64,000 nucleotides of DNA, taken from assembly GCA_000151295.1 (NCBI GenBank), contig GG745343.1, positions 795,045 to 859,044 on the forward strand, in the 5' to 3' direction. The translations under genes were made by a program, and so were the position numbers. Shown piece after piece: positions 47,766-59,994 of this stretch. The notes below the pieces were generated by a model. That model was not told where the DNA came from, ran no database searches, and saw only the letters and a list, made by a program, of their open reading frames with translations. Numbering within the stretch: position 1 is the first letter of the stretch; each line of letters opens with the position of its first letter. The stretch is from Allomyces macrogynus ATCC 38327 (lineage: Eukaryota; Blastocladiomycota; Blastocladiomycetes; Blastocladiales; Blastocladiaceae).

Positions 47766-48160
47766 CGTGGATGAGGTAAGTGCGAAGCGGTGGTGAGGGA
47801 AGGGCATGACAGATTCTTTTTTTTTTGTTTTGGCGTCGTTCTGCCAGCCGCAATGAAACTGTTTTTGCTTTTGTTCTGGCCATTGGGGCTGTGCTGCTGA
47901 TGCGGTCGTTGAGCGCAAAGTTGGCCGGCAACCAGCAGGCGAGAGACGCGTCGCGTTGCGCGACGCGGCTGGACAAAGTGGAACATGAGAGCCGCTTGTC
48001 GCCCGAGCGCGCGGACCGACCGCATGAGCAACGTTCCCGAGCCGACGACGCGGCGCCAGCGCACACCGTCAGCGCAGGCGCCCACGCTCGCCAGGCCGCT
48101 CTTGCCACTCCTCCTTCCGAGCTGCGACATAAGCCAACAACTGCACCAACCCCCAGCACC
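47766..48160. other. SR-factor 3' flank and promoter of the small acidic gene
   Basis: 395 bp; a T-run at 47817-47827 lies soon after the SR tail. No gene supported. Confidence 0.45.
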
Positions 48161-48655
48161 ATGTCAAGCACGCGCGAGCACCGCAACGCCATCGACGACC
48201 AGTTTGTCGTGCGCGACCAGGAAGCGCTCGAGATTGAGCAGCGCGGCGACGAGGAGGCCGTGCCCGATGAGCCGCGTGCGTGTTGCCTCCGACTTTTTCC
48301 ACGCGCACGCACCTCGCGCCACCATCTCATACCGCGCACCGCGCCGCTAGCCGAGGAACCGCTCGGCCACCACAAGTACAACCTGCGCACCCCTCCGCCG
48401 CGCGGGGCCTTGCGCGACCCGCTCGGCGAGGACGCGGGCACGAGCGAGGCCGACTACGCGGCCGAGCACGGGCCGATCGGCGACGCCGACCGGCGCGTCG
48501 CGAGTCTTGTAGCCGCGTCGCACCGCGAAAACCGCACCGACGAGGAACGCCGCGCGTCGGCCGAGAAGGCGAGCGCGATTTACCAGCAGGAGACGGGCGA
48601 CCCGCTCGAGATTGATGAGCATGGCCGCGTGGTTGTGGCCGAGGCGCAGGAGTGA
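48161..48655 (+). CDS. Small acidic hydrophilic protein, function unknown
   Basis: Exons 48161-48275 and 48351-48655 with a 75-bp intron (GTGCGT donor); 139 residues. The frame also runs open through the intron, but the intron has consensus ends and unlike composition. The protein is rich in Glu, Asp, Arg and Ala and has no signal peptide or membrane span. Notable parts are NAIDDQFVVRDQEALEIEQR, HHKYNLRTPPPRGALRDPLG and a helical ERRASAEKASAIYQQETGD. No family is recognised. It may be intrinsically disordered. Confidence 0.6.
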   Translation: MSSTREHRNAIDDQFVVRDQEALEIEQRGDEEAVPDEPRACCLRLFPRARTSRHHLIPRTAPLAEEPLGHHKYNLRTPPPRGALRDPLGEDAGTSEADYAAEHGPIGDADRRVASLVAASHRENRTDEERRASAEKASAIYQQETGDPLEIDEHGRVVVAEAQE

Positions 48656-48930
48656 GTGAGTCTGCGGGTCGTGCGGCAGGGGAGCGGCACGACGAGAAAT
48701 GATGCACGTCGACGAGCGCAAGGGAGGCGGATGGAGTTGACGTGATTGGGACGGTGATCCCCTGGCGTGGGCCCAGCCACGCGAGCATGTCGAGCTTGAT
48801 TTGATTGATTTCATGGGATGCTGATTTGGTTTTTTGGCCTGTGCTGCATTGACACCGCGCGCACGAATGGAATCAGCACGTCCTGTACAAAAACACGCCC
48901 GCTCCGCTCCACTCCCTCTACGCGACCGTC

Positions 48931-48970
48931 GCGCCGTCGCTTCACGGTTTGCGCCGTCGCTTCACGGTTT
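48931..48970. repeat. 20-bp tandem duplication spanning the carnosine methyltransferase stop codon
   Basis: 48931-48950 and 48951-48970 are identical (GCGCCGTCGCTTCACGGTTT). On the minus strand the unit carries CGCAAACCGTGA, so the terminal Arg-Lys-Pro-stop is present twice, once as the real end and once just downstream. Confidence 0.95.
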
Positions 48971-50563
48971 GCGCCGCGCAACAAAGAACACGCATCGGTA
49001 GACGTACTGCAGCATCGACTGCCGGTTGGCCGCATACGTTGTCTCGATCCACTCTTCTCTCTACACACGCACAACCCAGCCGTCAGAACCCACGGATCGC
49101 GTCGTCGGCCCTCCAAAACAACGCACCTCGATCTCAAACCCTACGACCTCAATCAACTTGCGCAACCCCGTCCAATCGACCTCAATCGACAGTTCGCGCG
49201 GATCCGCCGCGTCCTCCCAGTGGAACAGCAGCGGGCCGTTATTGATCCAGACCCCGCCCGAACGCACAATCCGGTGCAGGATCTCGAGGTACTCGACAAT
49301 GTTGTGCGCCGTGTCGAGGAAAAAACATGTCAGGACCGAGTCGAACGCGTCTGCACGGAACGGCCCGAAATGATCAGTTTCGCACTCGCGCTCTGAGAGA
49401 CGCGCGGCCGGTGGCGTACCGGTGTAGGTCGGCGAAGAGTAAACCTCGACAAAGTCACCAGCGGCCATGCTCATGTCGGAGCCGTCTGGCAGGGACGACG
49501 GAAGGACGTCGGGCACGGCCACGGGCCGCACTTGATCGGTCGTGAAGTTGAGCGAGTTGGAGAAGGTGTGGACGTAGGGATAGAGCGTGTGCTGCTCGGG
49601 CCGCGTAATTCTGGAGGTGGAGAAGCACCAGGACCGTGTTAGCAACTGAACATCGCCGTTGCTGAGTTGATTTGAGGTCAAGATACCCACCCATTCAGCA
49701 GATAGTTGGATACGAGAAGCATGTGGAACGAAAACTCGTTGCCCTCGCTCGCGAACCCGAGCCTGGCAGCTTCCCAGACGAGCCGTCCAAGGCCTGCGCC
49801 CGGGATCAAAACGCGTCGTGACGATCTAGGCACAGGTGTCAATTCGCTGGCCACGCCACAGAAAATACGGACAACAGCACGAACCGCTCCTCGACATTGG
49901 CAAACTCGCGCTCGAGCGCGTCGATCATGGGCTGGTAACACTTTGCGCGCTCGGAGGCGCCCTATCCACCCCACCGTCAGCACCTCTCTACCCCAAACCC
50001 GGACAAGCACACACAAAACGTACCTCGGCACTCCAATCCCTTGCCACCTGCTTCAACGTGCTCACTGCCTTATCCACATCTGCTGGCTGCGGTTCCGGCG
50101 CCGTTGCCAGCCCCATCCTGCGCATGCGCGCCAAGTAACCCGCGAGCATCGCCGGATCGGCCTTCAGCACGGCGCGGAAAAACTGGTCGTTGGCCGTAAT
50201 CCCCGCGTCGACCGCGTCCAAGCTCTGCGTGAACGCGGCGTGGTCGTTCAGCAGTGCCGCGTGGTGCGCCGGGATTCGCTCGAGCGCGGCGCGTTTGCGC
50301 GCGGGCATGCGCCCGACGACGGCCGCGTACCGCGCGAGCGAGGTCAGGACTTGGTCGAGCGCGAGTTGTTCGGCGTGCTCGTCGTCGTCATCTTCGCTGT
50401 GGTCGTGGTCATGGTTGTGCGCTAGGGGCACAGGTGCGGGTGTGGGAGCAGGTGGAGGCAGTGATGCTGATCCTGAGCTGGTGCTGGACGAGGAAGGCCG
50501 TGGGGTGCTTGAAGTTGGCCGACTGGCGCCGCGGCCGCGGCGGCGACGTGCGGATTGCGACAT
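48962..50563 (-). CDS. CARNMT1: Carnosine N-methyltransferase-like protein (N2227 family)
   Basis: SAM-dependent methyltransferase of the N2227 family (animal CARNMT1, yeast YNL092W), which methylates histidine pi-nitrogen in carnosine or peptides. Exons 50563-50024, 49961-49885, 49825-49691, 49610-49127, 49060-48962; introns of 62, 59, 80 and 66 bp; 444 residues. After a Ser/Pro-rich N-terminus come [19 protein letters not shown], the SAM loop [56 protein letters not shown], and [11 protein letters not shown]. The last exon gives [18 protein letters not shown], the family's conserved end. Start at 50563 is the first ATG outside the low-quality upstream frame. Fungi may use a substrate other than carnosine. 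Confidence 0.9.
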
Positions 50564-50861
50564 GTTGCAGCTTGTCCCAGGTGCTGAGAGTTCGTGGATT
50601 GAATTCCTTGCTGCTGGTCGAGAGGGCAGCACGTCGAAGGCAACTCGGCAGCTGGCCAGCCGCGTCTGATCACTCGGCTGTCTTATGCCGGCGCTGCCAC
50701 CCCGTCGCAACGACGACCCGAGCAAAAAACAATCAAATGAAGATCCACCCAGGGAATAACTCGACGTGCTGCTGTTGCTCTTGCGTACACAAAGTGGTGC
50801 CACCTAATGAACCAAAAAACAAAACCAAACCAAAGCCGAATCAAAGCTAAATCGACCGGCA

Positions 50862-52181
50862 TCAAATCTCCTGCTCCTCTTCCTCCTCCCCCTCATGCCC
50901 CCGGACCGCGACCCCCGCGGCCGCCGCCGCCGCCGCCGATCCTGCATCCACGTCCATGGCCTCGTTCAACGCGTCCTCCCCCTCGAGATCCTCCTCCAGC
51001 TCATCCGTCTCGTCGGCCATGGTTGGTGGCGCCGGCGGGACCATGAGTCCCGATCGTGGGTCGCACCCGGGCTGCCACCGCAGCCAGTAGGCGTGCGGGC
51101 GCACGTACGCCGCCTCGCTCACGCGGAACCCAAACATTTTCGGCACGTAGGTAAGCGGCGTCACGTCCATGTCCGGGTCGGCGGGCGGCACGGGCGAGGA
51201 CGTGGCGTATCGGGCCGGCGTGGGCGCGAGACCCAGCAGGACTTGCAGTTCCTCGTGCAGGCCCGGGTAGGACTGGAAGAGCAGGTGCGGGAAGGTCGAG
51301 CCGAACGTAGCGCCTGGGAATTGAGAGGGGTGGGTCAGTTGCGTCAACGGGCGGGAAAGAGTGGGTGGAGAGTAGCGGCACGCACCGTCCAATCGTGAGT
51401 ACCGCTTGCTAAACGGCTCGTAAATGTCCTCACAGTTGTGGCAGTAGAAGTGAACCGAGCCCATGCCAGGTTGGTCGTACTCGCCCACGGGCAGCAGCGG
51501 GTAGCCGTTGCACAACACGCGCGGGCACACGCCGAAATCGCGGTTTTCCAGTTTCATGTACTGGACAGCACGGCAGTCAGTTTTTCTCCTTGCGAGCGAC
51601 ACGAGTATCGATGAGAGGTAACGAACCATTTGGTGCAGGCCGGCTTTGGTCGTAACGTAGCGCGCGTGGATCAGGCTGTAGAGCAGCTGCGCCGACGAAT
51701 CAACGAGGTCCATGTCGACATTTTCGTCTTCAATCGGCCATAAGCAAACTCGATCAGCTCACCCAAACCAGCACACCGACCCACGACTTGCCAATAATCG
51801 AGCATTCATACCCGTCTCATTATCGAGAATCACGTCGAGCGCCTCCTGGTAATACGGCACGAGCGCCGACAAGCCCGTCAAGTTGAACTCGTCCTCGATA
51901 AAATCAATCGTGACGGCGGCCAAGATCTCGTTGCCGGCCAGCGAGTGGAACCACGGAATCCACTCGACCACCTCGTCGTCCTGGTCGTCGGTGACCTCGG
52001 ACTCGTCCGAGAACGAGTCAGGATCAGTCTCCGACGCCGACTCTTCGGTGCCAAAGTCGCCGTGATCGTCCCACGCGCCCGGCTGGTGGTATCGCGCATC
52101 GTGGTACGAGTAAGGGTCGCCCGCGTCGGCGTCGTCGGCGGCACCGGCCGTGCCGCCGCCCATGTTGAGGAAGCTGAACAT
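50862..52181 (-). CDS. CKB1: Casein kinase 2 regulatory (beta) subunit
   Basis: Regulatory dimer of protein kinase CK2. Exons 52181-51812, 51727-51627, 51560-51386, 51313-50862; introns of 84, 66 and 72 bp; 365 residues. After an acidic N-terminus, WIPWFHSLAGNEILAAVTID and DFIEDEFNLTGLSALVPYY mark the N-terminal domain. LLYSLIHARYVTTKAGLHQM leads to the zinc ribbon CPRVLC ... CHNCEDIYEP. The dimer tail contains GATFGSTFPHLLF and YVPKMFGFRV. About 35 residues (~235-268, Pro/Ala-rich) separate HLLFQSYPGL from YVPKMFGF, where most CK2 beta proteins have far fewer. The end is Ala- and Glu-rich. CKB1 versus CKB2 cannot be told. Confidence 0.92.
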
Positions 52182-52897
52182 GGTCCGCGTGAGGAGCGGC
52201 GGTGCACGCGAGTGTCGAGCTCACGCGCAAGCCGTGCGCGTCGGATCGGACGCGCGGTGGTTCGAGGTCGAGCGTCGCGTACGAGACACGCGGGGATTCG
52301 CGCCTGGTTCGGGTCGCTCGGTACGGCGCCTTGGTGGCGCGCGAAACGGGGCGCAACGTGTGGTCGAGCGTGCAGCGGGCTGGCTAATTTGCAGCAACCA
52401 CTCGCAAGATAAGCGTGCGCGCGTGCTGGTCGCGCTGCGCCAAGTTGTGGGCCGGCTGGGCGCCGTCGTCGTCGTTGTCGCGGGTCGGCGCGAGCAGCAC
52501 CGCCATGAAGGTGCGCGAGAACGGCGTCGTGGCGGTGGGCTGAAATCACGCCGTGACGCGTGATGCGACCACGCAGACGTCCTCTGCCTGTTTTGACATG
52601 GCGCGCTCTTGGGGAAAGGTGTGGCAGGCGATTCTCCACCGCGCGCCTGGCCGTTCTTGGCCAGCCGCCACCATGACCGTCGCGAAAAGCCAAGGCCCCA
52701 TCGACGACAACGACAACGACAACCGCGATCTTCTGTTGCTGCACGACGACGCCCCCGCAACCCCCCGATCCCGCACCATCAGCACTCGTTGAACGCGCTC
52801 CACCGCCCGCTGCCGCTCCTGACCCGCCCAATCGCGTCGACTCCCATCATCGGCCAACCGACCCCAACGTCCCCATCATCACGCGCACCTGTCCAAC
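52182..52897. promoter_or_regulatory. Divergent promoter region, CK2 beta (-) / ARPC2 (+)
   Basis: 716 bp between two start codons; open frames on both strands lack domains. No clear TATA box. Confidence 0.45.
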
Positions 52898-53961
52898 ATG
52901 ATCCTGCTCGACAGCCACAACACGATCCTGCTCGACATGCTGCAGACGCGGCTCGCCGGCGACCGCGCCGACTCGCTCAAGCTGCAGATTGCCGACTTTG
53001 ACGGCGCCAAGTTCTATGCCGCGACCGAATCCGACAACAAGGCCGTCGTGCACGTCTCGCTGGCGCTGCGGTGCTACGCCGAACTCGCCGCGCTCGGCGC
53101 CAACGAGTTCCTCGCCTCCATCTACGGCGACATGCTGCAGGCCACGCCCGACAACGGCTACGACGTGACGCTGCGCATCGACCTTGACGCCGTGGCCGCC
53201 TCGCCCGACTTGACCGAACGCGTTTTGACGGACGTGCCGCTGCTCAAGCGGCACGCCATGGCCGCGCTCTTCCACAAGGCGTTTGTCGCGCACGCTGAAA
53301 AGCAGGCGTCGGACGTGTTTGCCCTGCACTACCGCGACGGCGAAGCGTTTTACGTGCAGGCGCAGCCCGACCGCGTCACGGTGATTTTCGCAACGCAGTT
53401 CAAGGAAGAGACCGACCGCGTCTTTGCTAAGGTGTTTTTGCAGGAATTCGTCGACGCGCGCCGCCAGGCGTCGTGCCAGAACGCGCCGGCCGTGCTCTAT
53501 TCCGCGCGCGACCCGCCGCTCGAACTGCGCGGGTTGCCGGACGTGCCCGAGGGCGACAGCGTCGGCTACGTGACGTTCAGTGCGTTGTTCTTCGTGTTTT
53601 GCCTGATTATTGCAGCGGGTTCAGTCGCTTACCTTGACGGGCATCCGCAGTCCTGTTCCCGCGCCATCTCGCCGACGCGGCCACGCGCGAAGCGACCATT
53701 TCGCGCATCCAGCTGTTCCGCGACTTCCTGCACTACCACATCAAGTGCTCCAAGGCCTACATGCACTCGCGCATGCGCGCACGCGTCGACAGCTTCCTCA
53801 AGGTGCTCAACCGCGCCAAGCCCGAACTGCCCAATGCCGAAAAGAAGACGGCCAGGTACGCTTCTTACGGTTCTGGTGTGGTGGAGAGTGTGGACAGAAT
53901 ACTGAGTCGTTGATGCGCCGTGTCCGTTTGTAGTGGGCGGACGTTTGTACGCCGGGGATGA
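52898..53961 (+). CDS. ARPC2: Arp2/3 complex subunit 2 (p34-Arc)
   Basis: Core subunit that, with ARPC4, clamps the mother filament in branched actin assembly. Exons 52898-53579, 53651-53855, 53934-53961; introns of 71 and 78 bp; 304 residues, the usual size. It starts [19 protein letters not shown] and contains [28 protein letters not shown] and GYVTFILFPRHL. The tail has [20 protein letters not shown] and the conserved [13 protein letters not shown], the last nine residues supplied by a 28-nt exon. Yeast name ARC35. Confidence 0.95.
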
Positions 53962-54368
53962 AGTGCGCGGTCGGCCGCTGGTCGCCGCGACCGGTGGTGG
54001 AGCGGCTGGGTTGCGTGGAGCACGGCCCGGTGCGGGTGGATGAAAGATGCATGCCGTTGATTCCCGGAAACATGTCCGTTTTTGTTGCCCTCGTCGACAT
54101 TCCGCGCGGGCGGTCGATTGCCGTTGTGACCGCGTCTGGTCGTTCAGGCAGTTGAGTCACAGCATTAGGACACCGCAAGGACACCGCACTCCCCAAGACG
54201 GCAAAGAGCAACAGAGTAATGGACGTGATGGAAGGAGCCTATATATGCACAGAGAGAACGAATGAGAAAAGAAGCGAAAAATAAACCACAGCACCACCAC
54301 CTACATATGAAATCCGGCAACGAACAGCAAACGCAACCCCCACTCACTCCCGACCGATCAACCCACCT
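53962..54368. other. Convergent 3' region, ARPC2 / LETM1
   Basis: 407 bp, AT-richer toward 54240-54310. No gene supported. Confidence 0.5.
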
Positions 54369-55369
54369 TTACGCGTGGTGATCCGGCTGCACGATATCGC
54401 TCGGCGACAGCTTCTTTGGCGGCTCCGCCTCGCCATCCGCCGCCTTCTCCGCATCCTTGGCCTTGCCCTGCTCCGGCGCCTCGACGACGACGCCCGTCCC
54501 CTCGGTCTCCTCGACCTCGCGCGCCAACTCGAGCAATTCCGACAGCGCAATGAACCCGTCGTTGTTGCGGTCGAGTTTCTTGACGATCGCCTTGATCTCG
54601 GCCTCGTCGCGCGGCCGCGACCGAATCGACCGCAGCGCCGCCTCCACGTCCTCGGCCTGCAACTGGCCGTACTCGTTGGCCTGGATCGTGTTCAGCTTTG
54701 ACCCGATCTCCGTGTCGTACTGCTCGAGCTCCGCCGAGAGCTTGGAAATCAGCTTGTCCACCTGCGACTCGAGACGCGACTTGGTCTTGTCCTCCTTGCG
54801 CGGCGCCACGGGCTCCTCGACGACCGCTGGCGCGGGGGCCGGGGTCGCTGCGGGCTCGGGTGTGGCCGGCGCGGGCGCTGGTGCCGGGGCAGTGGGTTCC
54901 GTGGCGGGCGTCGCGGGCTCGGCGGGCTTGGTCTGAGCGACTGCGGGCTTAGGCTCGGGTGCCGGCGCGGCAGCAGCCTCCGACTCTGGTGCCGGGGCCT
55001 CTGCCGCCTTCGCGGCAGCAGCAGCAGCAGCAGCCGCGACGGCCGCGGCATCGGCCTTCTCCTTCTCCTTCTGCAGCAGGTCGGCGGCGCGATCGCCCTT
55101 GATCGACTCGAGCACGACGCGCTCCGAGTCGACGGCCGACCTGGACGTGAGCACCTTGATGGCCTCACCGAGCTCCTTGACCTGCGTCACCGACATGCGC
55201 ACGTCGGGTTCGGCCACCTCGGCCGCGGGCGCGGGCGCAGCGTCCGTGGCGGTGGCCGGGGCGGGGGTCGCGGCATCAGCGGCGGCGGCAGGAGCAACGG
55301 CGGGAGCCGCGGGAGCGGCCTCGGCAGCCACCGCGGGCTGCGCGGCTGTGACCGGCTCGGCGACGGGCT

Positions 55370-55413
<44 letters not shown>

Positions 55414-56944
55414 GCCGCGGCCTTCTCCTCCTCCTTCTTGCGGCGCACGTCCTCGGCAGCGGCCTTCTCCTGTGCGAGTTCCTCGGCAATAATCTCTTCC
55501 TGCTGCTTGAGCACCTCGAGCCGCTTCTTGTAGGACGGTTTCCCGTCGCCCGACAGCTTGAGCTCGGCCTCCGAAATGAGGTTTTCGGGCAGCGACTGCA
55601 GCGTCGCCTGCAGCGCCTCAGCCGTCGTCGGCGGCAATTCCGCAACCGGCTCGGCCGCGGGCGTCGTAGCCGCAGCCTCGACGACCAGCCGCTCGCCCTT
55701 CGAGTACATGGGCTGGTCGGTGAAGATGAACGCGCGTGACAGGATCAAGAGCGTCGACGGGATCTTGTGAAACAGGTGCAGGTCGAGCCATTGCTGCAGG
55801 TCGTACCGCAGGCGCGCGGGCGAGACGCCCATGGTCTTGATGCCGCGATCGATACACGCCTTTTGCAATTCCGGGATCGACAGCTCGTTGACGCCCTCAA
55901 AGAAAATCATTTGGTCGTCGGCGTGCAATTGCCGCATCTTCGCGCGCAATTGGTACCGCAGCCAATTGTCGGTACCGAACGCGTTGATGCCCATGTACTT
56001 GCACATCGACACGAGTTGCGGCCGCGACAGGTTCTCGAGGGTCAACTCGTCCTCGAATTTCTGCGCCACCTTGATCAGCGCGGGCGTGTCGGCGGGCTCG
56101 CCCGTCGTGCGGATCTTGCGGAAAAAGTCGGTGAATTCGCCAACGGCTTGCTTGTTCTTGCCGGCATTGTCGACGGCCATTTCTGAGACTGTCTCTTGCA
56201 AGAACTTGGCGAGCTGCAAGCGCATCTTGAGCACCTTCTTCTTCTTCTCCTCTTGCTCAAACGACTTTTCGAACGTCGACGGCAGCATGTTCGGGAAGAG
56301 CTTGAGCAGGACGGGCAGCGCCAGTTCGGCAAACGGGATGGCCACGAGCACAAGGAACGGCACGAGACGGAACAAGTCCGAGACGGTGCGCCGCAATTGT
56401 TTTTGCTCGCGCCGCGACAACTGGTTGCCGCGCATCAGCTTGAGCAGGTACCGCGTACTGAGCCGCACCTCGTAGGCCAACAGCTTCGACCCTTCCTTGT
56501 AGTGTACGAGCTCCTCCTTGATGTGCGGCCACGTGTCCTCGCGCAGCTTGCGCAGCAGCGGCTTCTTGGCCGGAACCGTCGCGGGGGTCGCGGGAGCCGC
56601 CGAAGCAGCAGGCGCGGGAGCGTCGGTAGCCGTCGTAGGCGGCGCGGCCGCGGGAACAGCACTGCTCGCCGGGTCGGTCGGTTTGGGCATGTCCTGGTCA
56701 TCCAGATCTGATCAGCGCACGGTCAATCGTTCACTGGTCCAGAATGAGAGCGTACCATGCGCGACAACGTCGTCGTGAACATACGCCATTGGACCGCGTC
56801 CATGGCAATGGGCGACGCGCGCGGCGCGTTCGCGCAAGCGCGCAACAGGCCCGTCGCCATGGCGGGCGACGTGGTCGACACGACGCGGTGCACGGCAACG
56901 CGCGTCACGGGCGTGACCGCGGCAAGGCGGCGGAGGGCGAGCAT
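54369..56944 (-). CDS. LETM1: LETM1/Mdm38 mitochondrial inner-membrane protein
   Basis: Inner-membrane protein required for K+/H+ (or Ca2+/H+) exchange and mitochondrial volume. Exons 56944-56756 and 56693-54369, intron 62 bp; 837 residues. Exon 1 is a long Arg/Ala presequence (MLALRRLAAVTPVTRVAVHR). The signature region includes RLSTRYLLKLMRGNQLSRRE, the membrane span FRLVPFLVLVAIPFAELALP, LLKLFPNMLPSTFE and the ribosome-binding-like domain (LVSMCKYMGINAFGTDNWLR, ELQKACIDRGIKTMGVS). An Ala/Pro/Glu-rich insert (~440-720) separates coiled-coil segments. One canonical EF-hand (DRNNDGFIALSE) is near the end. Without exon 1 the frame starts at MPKPTD and would lack the targeting signal. Confidence 0.93.
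55371..55412 (+). repeat. (AGC)14 microsatellite coding poly-Ala in LETM1
   Basis: Fourteen AGC units on the plus strand, translated from the minus strand as alanines within a 17-Ala run after the KKEEEK segment. Confidence 0.93.
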
Positions 56945-58124
56945 GGTGGCGGGCTAGTGCAGGAACGAGAGCGAGAATGGATGAGCGCATGGGCTCGGAC
57001 GTGATCACAGCGGTCGACCGCTCCCTGGCTCGCGCCAACTCCTTGAACGGTTGGATGGCTGCGAGCGCCGGTGTTGCGTGCGGCCGGTTGGGTCCACCCT
57101 CAGTCTTCCTTGTATGGCGCCAAACCGAACCACGGGTGTTTTCATCACTCGTGCAGCCGGGCAGCATGCGAGAGGAACACCCGGTCGGCGCGCACACAAT
57201 CATCCCTGCTCTGCCAAGTCGAGATGAATAACACCCAGCGACGCGACGAGCGCAACAAACGTTCGTGGGGCGACAAGCGGTCGGGGCTGGCAGTATGTAC
57301 CGTTGATGTTGCTTGCGGTCGAGCCACACAATCCAATCAATTAACAGCGTTCAGCGGCGCTACGCACGGTCCAAACGGCGCCGGGAAACGGGACAGAGCG
57401 CGCGAGCAAGGTGCACAGCACAGTGCACGTCAATGGCGGCGTGGCATGAGCTGGATCGTTGGATCCAGAGTGGGAGCTATCGAGCTTGCAGCGTCGGCCA
57501 GTCGGGCGCTTGGTTGGTTCTGGTGAACTGGTTGGGCGAGGTCGGCGTCCAGCTGGAACTTGAATACTCGCGCGCTAGGCGACCAGGAACGGAAGGAAAT
57601 GGGGGAGAGAGGATGGTTGGACGCGGTTGACTGGCGTGTTGATGTTTGTTCTTGTCTCGCGGAACGTCTCGTGTCGTTTGCTCAGCAAATAAATGAACAC
57701 AGCAGGGACTGTCTGATCGACTGATGGCTGCTCGCTGCCGGTACCGCACGCCGCCACCAAGCCGCCCGACGCCCGTATGGCTCCGTCCCCCACACTTCGC
57801 AAGATTGGCGCAGATCATGGGCCCTGCCACGTTGCGCGCCGCGAACGTGTGTTCCTGTGATCCTCCAACACTCTCCACCCCCCCTCGAACAAACCGTTCT
57901 TGGCGCGCTGCTGCTGGCGTCAACGCTGACGACGGCCAGCCAGTCTGGTCCAGCAAATCAAAACGACTATCCAATACAACGGTGCCCAAAAACACGCAAG
58001 CTAAACCAAACCAAATCACGACGCGGAAGGCAGCCATTCAGCCGACCCCCTTTGCCAGGGGCGGCGGCCTCGCCTCTCCGCGAGCAGGACCCAAATCACG
58101 AATCGCAGTCATTGCGCGCACTGC
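56945..58124. other. LETM1 promoter and adenylate kinase 3' flank
   Basis: 1.18 kb. A minus frame 58037-57477 begins with a hydrophobic stretch (VVIWFGLACVFLGTVVL), but it then turns low-bias and has no domain. I do not call it. No other structure seen. Confidence 0.4.
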
Positions 58125-59248
<1,124 letters not shown>

Positions 59249-59994
59249 GATGGCGGGATATCGCTGGTGCAGGCGGTTGCGGGAGCTGCAGCAAGTCCGG
59301 GGACTGGGGCGGTCGTCGTCGTCGACTGGACTAGAAGGGCGAAAGATCCACGGCACGGGTGCGGGGTCGGTCGGTTTGGGTCCGAGGTCAACCACAGCGC
59401 GGAGGCAGCCGGATCAACATGATCACATTTCTGTTTTCGCTGGCCAAATTTTGTGCGCGCGTTTTGCGCATGTTTTTGTTGTAGTTGGTGGCCAGCCGAG
59501 GGGCCTCCACGAAACATCGTGAGGCACCTGTCAAATCTGTTGCCGAGGGGCAGTTCTTGACGTCACGAACTGAGTGGCGACAGATCATCTGCCATCCCGT
59601 GATGGCAACGCAACTGGTGAGAGACGTGTCTCGCGCTTCCACTCAAGGTGGCTTGTCGGTCAACCCCAATCAGGGCGTGTAGCGCAGTGGATAGCGCGTC
59701 CCCCTCCGGAATCCCCTCCTCGCTCGACAGATTGCTAGTTCAGTAAGAGGACGTTCGCTACTCCGCTTCGTCCGATTATTTTTGTATTTTGCACTCGCTT
59801 TCACTGAACCTCTCCACAAGACGCCCCTTGTTGTCAAATATTTCCCCCCGTTACCGTGGGCCTTTATATTGGAGTCGGTGATAGTAACCCAGCAGATCGG
59901 CCGTCGGGCAGTGCTCATCGAAGCCGAACGAGATCGCTCACACATCAGACAGCCAATTTGTATTATTGCTGGAAGACTCAAGAACGGGCAAAGG
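59249..59994. other. Adenylate kinase promoter / AIM24 3' flank with tRNA-like fragment
   Basis: 746 bp without a protein gene. It contains the degenerate tRNA-like 5' half listed next. Confidence 0.45.
59673..59710 (+). other. tRNA-like 5' half with A-box (possible tRNA-Arg(CCG) relic or SINE head)
   Basis: GGGCGTGTAGCGCAGTGGAT and the following AGCGC form a convincing acceptor 5' strand and D-arm, with A-box TAGCGCAGTGG. Then CTCCGGA looks like an anticodon loop with CCG. No matching anticodon 3' stem, regular T-arm or acceptor 3' strand follows. A poor B-box-like GTTCGCTACTCC appears at 59753-59764 and a T-run at 59778-59782. A complete functional tRNA is therefore not supported. Confidence 0.4.

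Noticed and set aside
57477..58037. 186-codon minus frame starting with a hydrophobic stretch
   Set aside because: Signal-anchor-like start, but the remainder has weak codon bias and no domain; likely chance within the LETM1 promoter region.
59673..59765. Complete tRNA-Arg(CCG) gene
   Set aside because: No 3' acceptor strand, no matching anticodon 3' stem and no proper T-arm could be found within 110 bases.
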